11,849 bases of DNA from an uncultured Eubacteriales bacterium (lineage in GTDB: Bacteria > Bacillota > Clostridia > Oscillospirales > Oscillospiraceae). The translations under genes were made by a program, and so were the position numbers. Under the pieces are notes generated by a model, which searched no databases, was not told the origin of the DNA, and saw only the letters and a program-made list of their open reading frames with translations. Shown piece by piece: positions 7,121 to 11,849 of the stretch (positions within the stretch are counted from its first letter, which is position 1; every line of letters starts with the position of its first letter). The DNA lies in contig USAC01000068.1 in assembly GCA_900552475.1 (NCBI GenBank), positions 1 through 11,849 of the forward strand, in the 5' to 3' direction.

Positions 7121-7149
7121 ATTATAAGCGCATTGGAAGGGAATTACAA
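7121..7149 (-). promoter_or_regulatory. Promoter of the riboswitch-folT-folC operon
   Basis: On the minus strand TTGTAA (7149-7144), a 17-base spacer and a perfect TATAAT (7126-7121). The start of transcription would be near 7114, about 35 bases before the aptamer. Confidence 0.82.
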
Positions 7150-7270
7150 GAGGTAACTTTTGATTTGCAATTTGCAGGTATATTCTTCGTTTGCTGCCTA
7201 TAAATGTACTGTAAATATGTGATTATGTACAAATATAAGTGTAAATAACAACAAAAAACGATATATAGAG

Positions 7271-7299
7271 TTGACATTAAGACACTATTAGTGTATTTT
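7271..7299 (+). promoter_or_regulatory. Promoter of the secreted-protein cassette with an operator in its spacer
   Basis: A perfect TTGACA (7271-7276), a 17-base spacer and TATTTT (7294-7299). The spacer holds a perfect palindrome, ACACTA-T-TAGTGT (7282-7294), whose last base is the first of the -10. Position and symmetry suggest a repressor dimer site. The leader to the GTG at 7389 is about 80 bases and holds no clear riboswitch. A looser inverted repeat, TGTAC (7205-7209) and GTACA (7227-7231), lies upstream. Confidence 0.75.
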
Positions 7300-7388
7300 T
7301 GCGTTAGATAACTGTAAGGGGGAATGAACGAGACGAGCAATCGAAATTGAAGCATAAGTTATGCGGACGATGAAATGAAGAGGTTAAA

Positions 7389-8225
7389 GTGAAAAAGATT
7401 GTAGCTGTGTTTTTGGCTGTGTGCATGATCGAGCTTTTAACCCTACCGGCATATGCGTTGGATTTAGAAAATAATAAGTATATATTGGCATCTGAGTACA
7501 AAAGTGCTGATTCAGAGGTACAGAAAAGAATTGAGCAGGACTGTAATAGCTTTTCTCAAATGGGACTCGATAAAGAGTGGGTACGTATTGTCAAAATAGA
7601 TGGTGTAGACGACAGAGAGATTTTATATGCAGTATGCAGCATGGACAATACAGCATATGTAACACTTAGCTATCATGCGGGTGCCATTATTGCGAACATG
7701 TCTGATCCAGATGGAAAAACGACGGAATTAATATATATTTCTCCGACAAATATCTGGATCAATGGGCAACGTGTGGCATTTGAAACCGAAGAAGTTGAGG
7801 TGGCGCAGCAATTGAATACTGCAAGAATGCATAACAGACAATATAGTACAACACCATTGTATGGCAGTGCATCTGAATATACTAAGAACAGGTATTACAA
7901 AGAAAAGCAGAGTGTTACGTTTTCTAATTTTATCAAAGAACTTGTATGGAGTGCAATTGCTGTTGTTATCGCGGCGGCTTTTAGTGCTGCCGGAATGCCG
8001 GGAATTACGGCAGGGATTATAAGTGGACTGGCTACCGCGGTAGCTAACGCGGCGGATAGCGCACCGTCATCAACAGTTGGTTCGTTTTACTACTATAGGT
8101 CAGAGCATATTACTTCTATTGGCGCAGATCGGCAATATAAGTATGAGGGGCGGTTTTATCTGCAGGAAGGGTTGAAGGGAGCAAGCAGCCCCTTTACATA
8201 TTATTGCCATAGCTACTACTCTTGA
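7389..8225 (+). CDS. Unknown secreted protein with a Gly/Ala-rich hydrophobic segment
   Basis: I do not recognise the family. The GTG start at 7389 follows AAGAGG (7378-7383). Residues 1-23 form a clear signal peptide: MKK, a hydrophobic core, and AYA before LD as the signal peptidase site. The mature part of about 255 residues begins with a charged section (24-78) and a beta-looking region (79-135). Residues 185-222 form a long hydrophobic stretch rich in Ala, Gly, Ile and Val with a central MPG turn (two helices AIAVVIAAAFSAAG and ITAGIISGLATAVANAA), which could be a membrane-inserting hairpin. The tail is rich in aromatics (YYY 234-236, ending CHSYYS). Mature cysteines are at 52, 83 and 273. 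The next gene, 25 bases on, encodes a small membrane protein. A secreted pore-former with an immunity partner is one reading; a structural or host-interaction protein is another. Confidence 0.8.
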   Translation: MKKIVAVFLAVCMIELLTLPAYALDLENNKYILASEYKSADSEVQKRIEQDCNSFSQMGLDKEWVRIVKIDGVDDREILYAVCSMDNTAYVTLSYHAGAIIANMSDPDGKTTELIYISPTNIWINGQRVAFETEEVEVAQQLNTARMHNRQYSTTPLYGSASEYTKNRYYKEKQSVTFSNFIKELVWSAIAVVIAAAFSAAGMPGITAGIISGLATAVANAADSAPSSTVGSFYYYRSEHITSIGADRQYKYEGRFYLQEGLKGASSPFTYYCHSYYS

Positions 8226-8250
8226 TTGCAGATAATCTTGGGGTGAGAAA

Positions 8251-8577
8251 ATGAGTAAGGATAATAAGATAGCTGCAATACAGCGGCGAAAGGCATTTAT
8301 CGCCATTCTTTCACTCTATGTCGGATTTGTGCTGGCGCGGATGGCTTGGTATTTTTCTGTACAGTGCGGTTTGGTGCTACAGGATGATGTATGGATACTG
8401 TATGGGCTGATTCCGTCGTTGGTATTTGCTGTTGCTGCTATCTGTTTGCAGATTCGGGCTTTATGGAGTTTGTGTCATGAGATGCAGAGAGGCGCTCGTG
8501 TTGCCGATGTGATGTCCGCTATTGCTGTTGCAGCCATATTGGCTTGGGTAATAGCGGTACTCGTAAGCGGGTTGTGA
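8251..8577 (+). CDS. Small membrane protein with three predicted helices, partner of the secreted protein
   Basis: No family recognised. The ATG at 8251 is preceded by GGGGTGAG. The 108 residues start with a charged, cytoplasm-like N-terminus (MSKDNK...QRRK), then hydrophobic segments at about 15-37, 47-70 and 86-106. The loop 71-85 is basic, so positive-inside reasoning places the N-terminus and the second loop in the cytoplasm or requires one re-entrant segment; topology is not settled. It follows the secreted-protein gene by 25 bases, shares its AT-rich composition and precedes a hairpin, so the two form one transcript. Size and position fit a dedicated immunity or export-accessory protein, but no motif proves this. 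Confidence 0.72.
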   Translation: MSKDNKIAAIQRRKAFIAILSLYVGFVLARMAWYFSVQCGLVLQDDVWILYGLIPSLVFAVAAICLQIRALWSLCHEMQRGARVADVMSAIAVAAILAWVIAVLVSGL

Positions 8578-8593
8578 AAAGTACATATTTGAA

Positions 8594-8632
8594 AACCATT
8601 CGCGGCAGACATAACGTCTGCCGCGAATGGTT
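8594..8632. terminator. Terminator hairpin between convergent genes
   Basis: A perfect 17-bp stem (8594-8610 with 8616-8632) with an ATAAC loop. The T-rich tail (TTTTC) lies on the minus-strand side, so it mainly serves the LysR-like gene at 8646-9176. Read rightward it has no T-run and would be a weak terminator or an mRNA 3' end stabiliser for the membrane-protein gene. Confidence 0.8.
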
Positions 8633-8645
8633 ATGCAGTTCAAAA

Positions 8646-9176
8646 TCAGAACAGGATCCGATCCGGCTCCATTTTCCGCAGCGCCGCCTTTGTGTGGTTC
8701 ACAAACTGGTTGGCGGCGGGGGAGAGCGTGCGGAACGAGCGTGCGGCCATGACCAGCCGCCGCGACTGGGGCGGATCGAATGGGCGCAGCACGGCAGCGT
8801 TCTCCTTATCCGTCAGCATAAGCGCCGCTTCGATGCTGATGCCGAGGTGGTGCTGTACCATCGAGAAGATGATGTGGTCGAGATTGGACGTCGCCTCGAT
8901 GCGCGGGGTGAAGGAGGCTTCGGAGAGCACCTTCGCCACGTCGTAGTCCAGCCCGCGCGGGTTCGTCGCGAGCAGCAGCGGCTCGTCCTTCAGATCCTCG
9001 AGCGCGATGGCGCGCTTTTTCGCGAGCGGGTGCCCCGGATAGAGCACGACCATCATCGGATCGTCCACGAGGTCGATATACTCAAACGGGCCGCCGCGGA
9101 TCAGAGGGAAAAAGCACAGGTCGACGTAGCCGTTGTCGGCCGCGCGGAGCAGAACCTCGAGCTTTTTCAGATCCAT
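8646..9176 (-). CDS. LysR-type protein lacking most of its DNA-binding domain
   Basis: The N-terminus MDLKKLEVLLRAADNG is the normal first 16 residues of a LysR regulator, where the winged helix-turn-helix begins (usually followed by S-F-T-x-A-A). Here it joins directly to YVDLCFFPLIRGGPF, which belongs to the effector-binding domain near residue 130 of a full protein. The rest (VVLYPGHPLAKK, LLLATNPRGLDYDV, DHIIFSMVQHHLGI, SLMLTD-like segment, LVMAARSF) is an ordinary LysR substrate-binding domain. So about 115 residues, namely the recognition helix, linker helix and the first part of the effector domain, are absent without loss of frame; 176 residues replace about 290. AAGGAGGA (9190-9183) and a good promoter remain. 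It is either a fresh in-frame deletion pseudogene or a domain-only protein that could bind ligand or dimerise with other LysR proteins. Confidence 0.82.
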   Translation of the reverse strand: MDLKKLEVLLRAADNGYVDLCFFPLIRGGPFEYIDLVDDPMMVVLYPGHPLAKKRAIALEDLKDEPLLLATNPRGLDYDVAKVLSEASFTPRIEATSNLDHIIFSMVQHHLGISIEAALMLTDKENAAVLRPFDPPQSRRLVMAARSFRTLSPAANQFVNHTKAALRKMEPDRILF

Positions 9177-9215
9177 CGCGTTTCCTCCTTTGAAACTGCA
9201 AGGCTGATTATCTCT

Positions 9216-9244
9216 ATTTTACAGAAAGAAGCGGACCGAGTCAA
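9216..9244 (-). promoter_or_regulatory. Promoter of the truncated LysR gene
   Basis: On the minus strand TTGACT (9244-9239), a 17-base spacer and TAAAAT (9221-9216), each one mismatch from consensus. Transcription would start about 30 bases before the ATG at 9176. It lies just past the end of the histidine phosphatase gene, so the truncated LysR gene does not depend on that operon. Confidence 0.75.
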
Positions 9245-9258
9245 ATGCCTGCGCGCAA

Positions 9259-10299
9259 TCAAACAGTAATAATCTGCGGTATGCGCTCGCGGATGTCCTT
9301 TTCCATCACACCGTCCGCCGCGTCGCAAAAGCCGAGCCGCGCGAAAAACGGGCGCAGCGCGGGATCTTCGCAGCGCAGGCGCAGGAAGGGAAGTCCCAAC
9401 TCGCGATAGCGCTGCACGAGCTGCCCCATCGGGGGGATGCCGAAGCGCCTGCCGCGCCACGCGGGCGTGAGCCAGTACCAGTCGACCCAGCCGGCGTCGC
9501 CCTCTGTGTGGCTCTGCAGCGCGCCGACGGGCTCGCTGCCAAGGCGGATGAGAGTCGCTTCACCGGGGCGCGGGACGCCGAGCTGCGCACGCAGCGCATC
9601 CGGCATGGGGGCAAACTCCGTGCCCTGCTCGACGGCGTCCTCGTTTTTCCACCAGGTCTGCTTGGCGAAGATGGAGAGCTCGTCGCTGCCCGTCAGGTGG
9701 CTGTTGTCGTCGCGGAAAACGACGCGGAAGCGGCCGTTTTCGTATTCGAGCAGCGAGACGGCGGTGTTGTCGCCGTGCGGGCTGGTGCCGACCTCGCGGA
9801 GCGTCAGCCCCTGCAGCGTGCCGAGGACGATGCGCAGCGCCGCGCCGTGGGAGAACAGGGCGATCGTCTCGCCGTCGTGCGCGCGGGCGACCTCCTCCAG
9901 TGCGGGGAGATAGCGCTCAAGCACCTGCCGGGCATTTTCGCCGCCCTCGGGCTGCCAGAGGTCGATGCGGCGGTTGAAGTGATAGAACTCCTCCGGCCAC
10001 AGGCGGCTCACCTCTTGCCATGTGTGCCCCTCCCACGCACCCATGTGTACCTCGCGGAAGGCAGGAGAGGTGTGCAGCGGGAGGTGCTTCGGCACATAGA
10101 CGGCCTGCGCCGTCGTCTGTGTGCGGTAGAGGTCGGAGGAATAGACGGCGTCAACGCGGATGCCCTCGAAGCGCTGCGCGAGCGCGCGGATCTGCTTCGG
10201 GCCGCGCCAGTCGGTGATCAGGCCGTTATAGTGCCCGTGGGCGATGCGGTAGAGGTTGCCCTCCGCTTCGGCGTGGCGGACGAGGTAGATTTTCGTCAT
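9259..10299 (-). CDS. Histidine phosphatase (phosphoglycerate-mutase fold) fused to a GNAT acetyltransferase
   Basis: Two enzyme domains in one 346-residue chain. Residues 1-205 are a histidine phosphatase: RHAEAEGN (Arg8, catalytic His9), SSDLYRTQTTA (Arg59), REVHMGAWEG (acid Glu83) and SHGAALR (His151). All catalytic residues expected for the family are present. Residues about 245-340 are a GNAT domain: a beta strand VDWYWLTPAW, the acyl-CoA loop WRGRRFGIPPMG (281-292), where the usual R-x-x-G-x-G/A ends in Pro, and the closing ALRPFFARLGF. Such proteins usually remove phosphate from small molecules and acetylate an amine; the substrates are not known. It starts 10 bases after the PyrF-like gene with GAGGG as RBS, so the two are cotranscribed. 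The promoter is the one at 11131-11159. Full length and intact. Confidence 0.88.
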   Translation of the reverse strand: MTKIYLVRHAEAEGNLYRIAHGHYNGLITDWRGPKQIRALAQRFEGIRVDAVYSSDLYRTQTTAQAVYVPKHLPLHTSPAFREVHMGAWEGHTWQEVSRLWPEEFYHFNRRIDLWQPEGGENARQVLERYLPALEEVARAHDGETIALFSHGAALRIVLGTLQGLTLREVGTSPHGDNTAVSLLEYENGRFRVVFRDDNSHLTGSDELSIFAKQTWWKNEDAVEQGTEFAPMPDALRAQLGVPRPGEATLIRLGSEPVGALQSHTEGDAGWVDWYWLTPAWRGRRFGIPPMGQLVQRYRELGLPFLRLRCEDPALRPFFARLGFCDAADGVMEKDIRERIPQIITV

Positions 10300-10309
10300 G
10301 CCGCCGCCC

Positions 10310-11077
10310 TCACAGCACGGGGACGAGCTGCTTCATCCGGCGGATGGCCTCGTCGATGGCTTCAGCGGGCTTTTCGGCGTACTGGAGGTCGCCGTCCGCG
10401 AGGAGGGCGCCGTGGCCATAGTCGTCGAAGGCGGGGAGGGCATTCTCACCGTCGCAGCCCGTGAGCAGGAGGAAGCTCTTCTCCGCGCGGCGGCGCAGCT
10501 CCTTGATATCGAGCGAGTAGCCCGTCTCCACGAGCAGAGCCGCGCCGTGGCGCGCCATCTGCCCGGCGGCGGCGGCATAGAGCTTGCGGTCACCGGCCAT
10601 GAGGTTCTGCAGCTGCGCGGCGGAGGGATTAGCCGTGCGCACGGCGGCGAAGGCGGCCTTTCCCTCCGACACGGCACAGCAGTCCGAGCCGATATAGGGC
10701 ATCACGGTCACGCCGTCGGCGTTCACCTCGCCACCGACCCAGACGTCGGGGTAGACGGTGCGCGCGTCGATGATGGTGTACATGCCCTGATTTTTGGCCA
10801 TGTTGACGAGGTTGCTGAGCACGTCCATGCCCATGAAGCCACAGCGCAGATAGCAGTCCGCCCGCAGCAGCACGGCGGGGAGCTTCCCGGCGGCGAGGGA
10901 GATGAGCTGGCTGCCGTGGTAGCGGAGCGTCTCGGCGCGGGACATGGGGCAGTCGCCGTAAAGATCGGTGAAGTTCTTGCGGATCTTGGGGCTGACGCGC
11001 TCTAAGTCGGGGTTGAGCTGCAGCGCGATGGGCGTTTTGCAGCTGCGGATCAGTTCTTGCAGATGTTCGATGGACAT
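10310..11077 (-). CDS. PyrF-like protein (type 2 OMP decarboxylase fold) without catalytic residues
   Basis: The chain follows type 2 orotidine-5'-phosphate decarboxylases over most of its 255 residues: the QLNPDLERV start (GLDPR-like, 20-28), a strand-helix at 69-90, TIIDARTVYPD (101-111), DGVTVMPYIGSD (121-132) and AVRTANPSAAQLQNL (145-159), the last two being strong PyrF marks. The active site is gone: the D-x-K-R-G-D motif reads D104-A-R-T-V-Y109, the V-K-P-Q motif reads VLLR (69-72), the GLDP aspartate is Asn22, and the C-terminal phosphate loop with its S-R pair reads ALLADGD. It therefore cannot decarboxylate OMP by the known mechanism. ATG at 11077 with AAGGAG at 11090-11085. First gene of an operon with the phosphatase-GNAT fusion; ligand binding or regulation is possible. 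Annotation software may simply call it pyrF. Confidence 0.82.
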   Translation of the reverse strand: MSIEHLQELIRSCKTPIALQLNPDLERVSPKIRKNFTDLYGDCPMSRAETLRYHGSQLISLAAGKLPAVLLRADCYLRCGFMGMDVLSNLVNMAKNQGMYTIIDARTVYPDVWVGGEVNADGVTVMPYIGSDCCAVSEGKAAFAAVRTANPSAAQLQNLMAGDRKLYAAAAGQMARHGAALLVETGYSLDIKELRRRAEKSFLLLTGCDGENALPAFDDYGHGALLADGDLQYAEKPAEAIDEAIRRMKQLVPVL

Positions 11078-11130
11078 GGCTGGCTCCTTTTTATCCTGAA
11101 AATTTCGTAGTTCTTGCGATTAATTTATCT

Positions 11131-11159
11131 ATTATAGCGCAATTTCCTGCATTTGGCAA
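11131..11159 (-). promoter_or_regulatory. Promoter of the PyrF-like / phosphatase-GNAT operon
   Basis: On the minus strand TTGCCA (11159-11154), a 17-base spacer and a perfect TATAAT (11136-11131), about 50 bases before the start codon at 11077. Confidence 0.8.
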
Positions 11160-11226
11160 CGCCGCAGCGTGTTTTTTTGCGCGCGGCGGGCATACTAACG
11201 GCGTACCAAAAAAGGAGTGGAGCAAT

Positions 11227-11403
11227 ATGTGTATGTCCTCATTCCTGCGCGGCGTAGCGGTCGGCATGCTGGCCGGCGCCGTGCTGGAGATGGTCGTCTG
11301 CCCGTATCCGAAGACCAGAAAAACCGCTGTCGGCAAGGCCATGCAGCGGATGGGTAACGCGGTGGATTCGGCGCTGGAGACGGTCGCGGAAAAAATGAAC
11401 TGA
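11227..11403 (+). CDS. Small YtxH-like membrane-associated protein (58 residues)
   Basis: The ATG at 11227 follows AAGGAG at 11212-11217. The protein opens MCMSSFLRGVAVGMLAGAVLEMVV, a short hydrophobic helix with small residues (G9, G13, G17), then PYPKTRK and an amphipathic helix GKAMQRMGNAVDSALETVAEKMN. A Gly-rich N-terminal helix followed by a charged helical tail is the plan of YtxH-like proteins. Function unknown; related proteins are linked to general stress in Bacillus. GC-rich codon use matches the host genome. A strong terminator follows the stop, so the gene is monocistronic. An upstream CATACTA (11191-11197) resembles the -10 of forespore sigma factors, but the matching -35 is poor. 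Confidence 0.8.
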   Translation: MCMSSFLRGVAVGMLAGAVLEMVVCPYPKTRKTAVGKAMQRMGNAVDSALETVAEKMN

Positions 11404-11426
11404 AACCCGAACGCAGGGGTATCGCA

Positions 11427-11467
11427 AGCAGAGAGGGGACGCCGCGGCGTCCCGCTTCTGCTTTTTT
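11427..11467 (+). terminator. Intrinsic terminator of the YtxH-like gene
   Basis: AGCAGA (11427-11432) pairs with TCTGCT (11457-11462) outside GGGACGC/GCGTCCC with a CGCG loop, and TTTTTT closes it (11462-11467). Confidence 0.9.
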
Positions 11468-11490
11468 CGGGAAAAAGATGATTTTACCCC

Positions 11491-11518
11491 TTGACAATCC
11501 GCGAAGTTCTGCTATAAT
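11491..11518 (+). promoter_or_regulatory. Consensus promoter of tRNA-Ser
   Basis: Perfect TTGACA (11491-11496) and perfect TATAAT (11513-11518) with a 16-base spacer, about 32 bases before the mature tRNA end. Confidence 0.92.
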
Positions 11519-11550
11519 AATCCATGCTGCTTGTCAGCGCAATCGAATAT

Positions 11551-11642
11551 GCAGTGGTATCGAAGAGGTCATAACGAGCACGACTGGAAATCGTGTTGTC
11601 GTCAAAAGCGGCACGAGGGTTCGAATCCCTCCCACTGCGCCA
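11551..11642 (+). tRNA. tRNA-Ser (anticodon GGA)
   Basis: Acceptor GCAGTGG (11551-11557) pairs with CCACTGC (11632-11638), followed by discriminator G and an encoded CCA (11640-11642). The D-stem is TCG/CGA. The anticodon stem CACGA/TCGTG holds the loop CTGGAAA with GGA at 11586-11588, reading UCC and UCU. A long variable arm (TGTCG/CGGCA) marks it as class II, as expected for serine. The T-arm is GAGGG-TTCGAAT-CCCTC. Confidence 0.97.
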
Positions 11643-11645
11643 GAT

Positions 11646-11677
11646 AACCGGCAAATCTCTTGAGAGATTTGCCGGTT
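11646..11677 (+). terminator. Terminator after tRNA-Ser
   Basis: A 14-bp stem (11646-11659 with 11664-11677) with a TTGA loop, followed by TATTTT. It begins 3 bases after the CCA end. Confidence 0.88.
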
Positions 11678-11782
11678 TATTTTGATTCCGGGCACGTTTG
11701 ACGGGTGCAATTCTTGCGTGATGTGGGTAGGGTGTGGTAGGATATATGGCGGGAGTACACTTGTGCGCGGGGAGGGAATCCG

Positions 11783-11849
11783 GTGTTTTTGTTCTGGCGG
11801 ATGATTGTTTTGGCAGCGGCTCTGGCGGCGGTACTGTATGGGATCGGGA
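11783..11849 (+). CDS. Start of a gene with an N-terminal membrane segment (partial)
   Basis: A GTG at 11783 follows GGGGAGGG (11769-11776) and opens a frame to the window edge, beginning MFLFWRMIVLAAALAAVLYG. This is a signal anchor or first membrane helix. An ATG at 11801 in the same frame is an alternative start. A weak promoter (TTGCGT 11714-11719, TAGGAT 11738-11743, 18-base spacer) lies upstream. Product unknown because only about 22 residues are visible. Confidence 0.5.
   Translation, partial: MFLFWRMIVLAAALAAVLYGIG

Larger units (their letters stand above)
7150..8590. other. AT-rich island, probably acquired horizontally
   Basis: Base composition falls sharply from the roughly 65% GC of both flanks, judged by eye, and codons such as AAA, ATA, TTA and AAT are common, unlike the GC-ending codons elsewhere. 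It sits between the folate-operon promoter and a terminator hairpin and holds two genes with their own promoter. No transposase, integrase or flanking direct repeat was seen, so the route of entry is unknown. Confidence 0.7.

Noticed and set aside
7324..7350. Eight-codon leader ORF (ATG after AAGGGGGA) before the secreted-protein gene
   Set aside because: Spacing from the G-rich site to the ATG is too short for a good RBS, the peptide has no run of regulatory codons, and no attenuator hairpin follows.
7150..8590. Insertion sequence or phage remnant
   Set aside because: No transposase or integrase, no terminal inverted repeats and no target-site duplication were found at the edges of the AT-rich segment.
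8544..9269. A 241-codon plus-strand frame opposite the LysR-like gene
   Set aside because: No RBS, it crosses the terminator hairpin at 8594-8632, and its sequence is the Arg-rich antisense pattern of a GC-rich gene.
1..11849. CRISPR array or tandem repeats
   Set aside because: No regularly spaced repeat units were seen on reading the window; all repeats found are single hairpins or promoter elements.

Overview
The window looks like chromosomal DNA from a GC-rich gut Clostridium-class Firmicute (Oscillospiraceae-like). This is inferred from strong AGGAGG-type ribosome binding sites, sigma-A style promoters, a THF riboswitch in front of folT, a PdaB-like (sporulation-type) deacetylase and a small YtxH-like protein. 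Most genes have very high GC in third codon positions. One stretch, about 7150-8590, is AT-rich and stands out as foreign.

Layout. 1-298: an unresolved GC-rich end of an upstream gene, then a leader with several hairpins. 299-1651 (+): an NCS2 purine (xanthine/urate-type) permease ending in a 23-bp perfect bidirectional terminator. 1756-4175: a decaying catabolic locus made of a LysR regulator pseudogene (-), a divergent acyl-CoA dehydrogenase pseudogene (+) and a fumarylacetoacetate-hydrolase-family gene (+) that is still open. 4222-7149 (-): a folate operon with a sigma-A promoter, a THF-I riboswitch, folT (ECF folate S component), folC (ATGA overlap) and a PdaB-like polysaccharide deacetylase. 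7150-8590: an AT-rich cassette with a perfect -35 promoter carrying a 13-bp palindrome between -35 and -10, an unknown secreted protein with a Gly/Ala-rich hydrophobic segment, and a three-helix small membrane protein. 8646-9176 (-): a LysR-type protein that has lost most of its DNA-binding domain by an apparent in-frame deletion but keeps a good promoter and RBS. 9259-11077 (-): a two-gene operon of a PyrF-like pseudoenzyme (OMP decarboxylase fold without its catalytic residues) and a histidine phosphatase-GNAT fusion. 11227-11403 (+): a 58-residue YtxH-like protein. 11551-11642 (+): tRNA-Ser(GGA) with its own consensus promoter and terminator. 11783-end: the start of another gene.

How it fits together. 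folT and folC form a salvage unit (uptake, then polyglutamylation to retain folate), and the riboswitch closes the feedback loop. The LysR, acyl-CoA dehydrogenase and FAH genes were probably one regulated catabolic module that is being lost. The most interesting candidates for undescribed biology are the AT-rich two-gene secreted/membrane cassette with its built-in operator, the PyrF-like pseudoenzyme paired with a phosphatase-acetyltransferase fusion, and the HTH-deleted LysR protein that still has intact expression signals.
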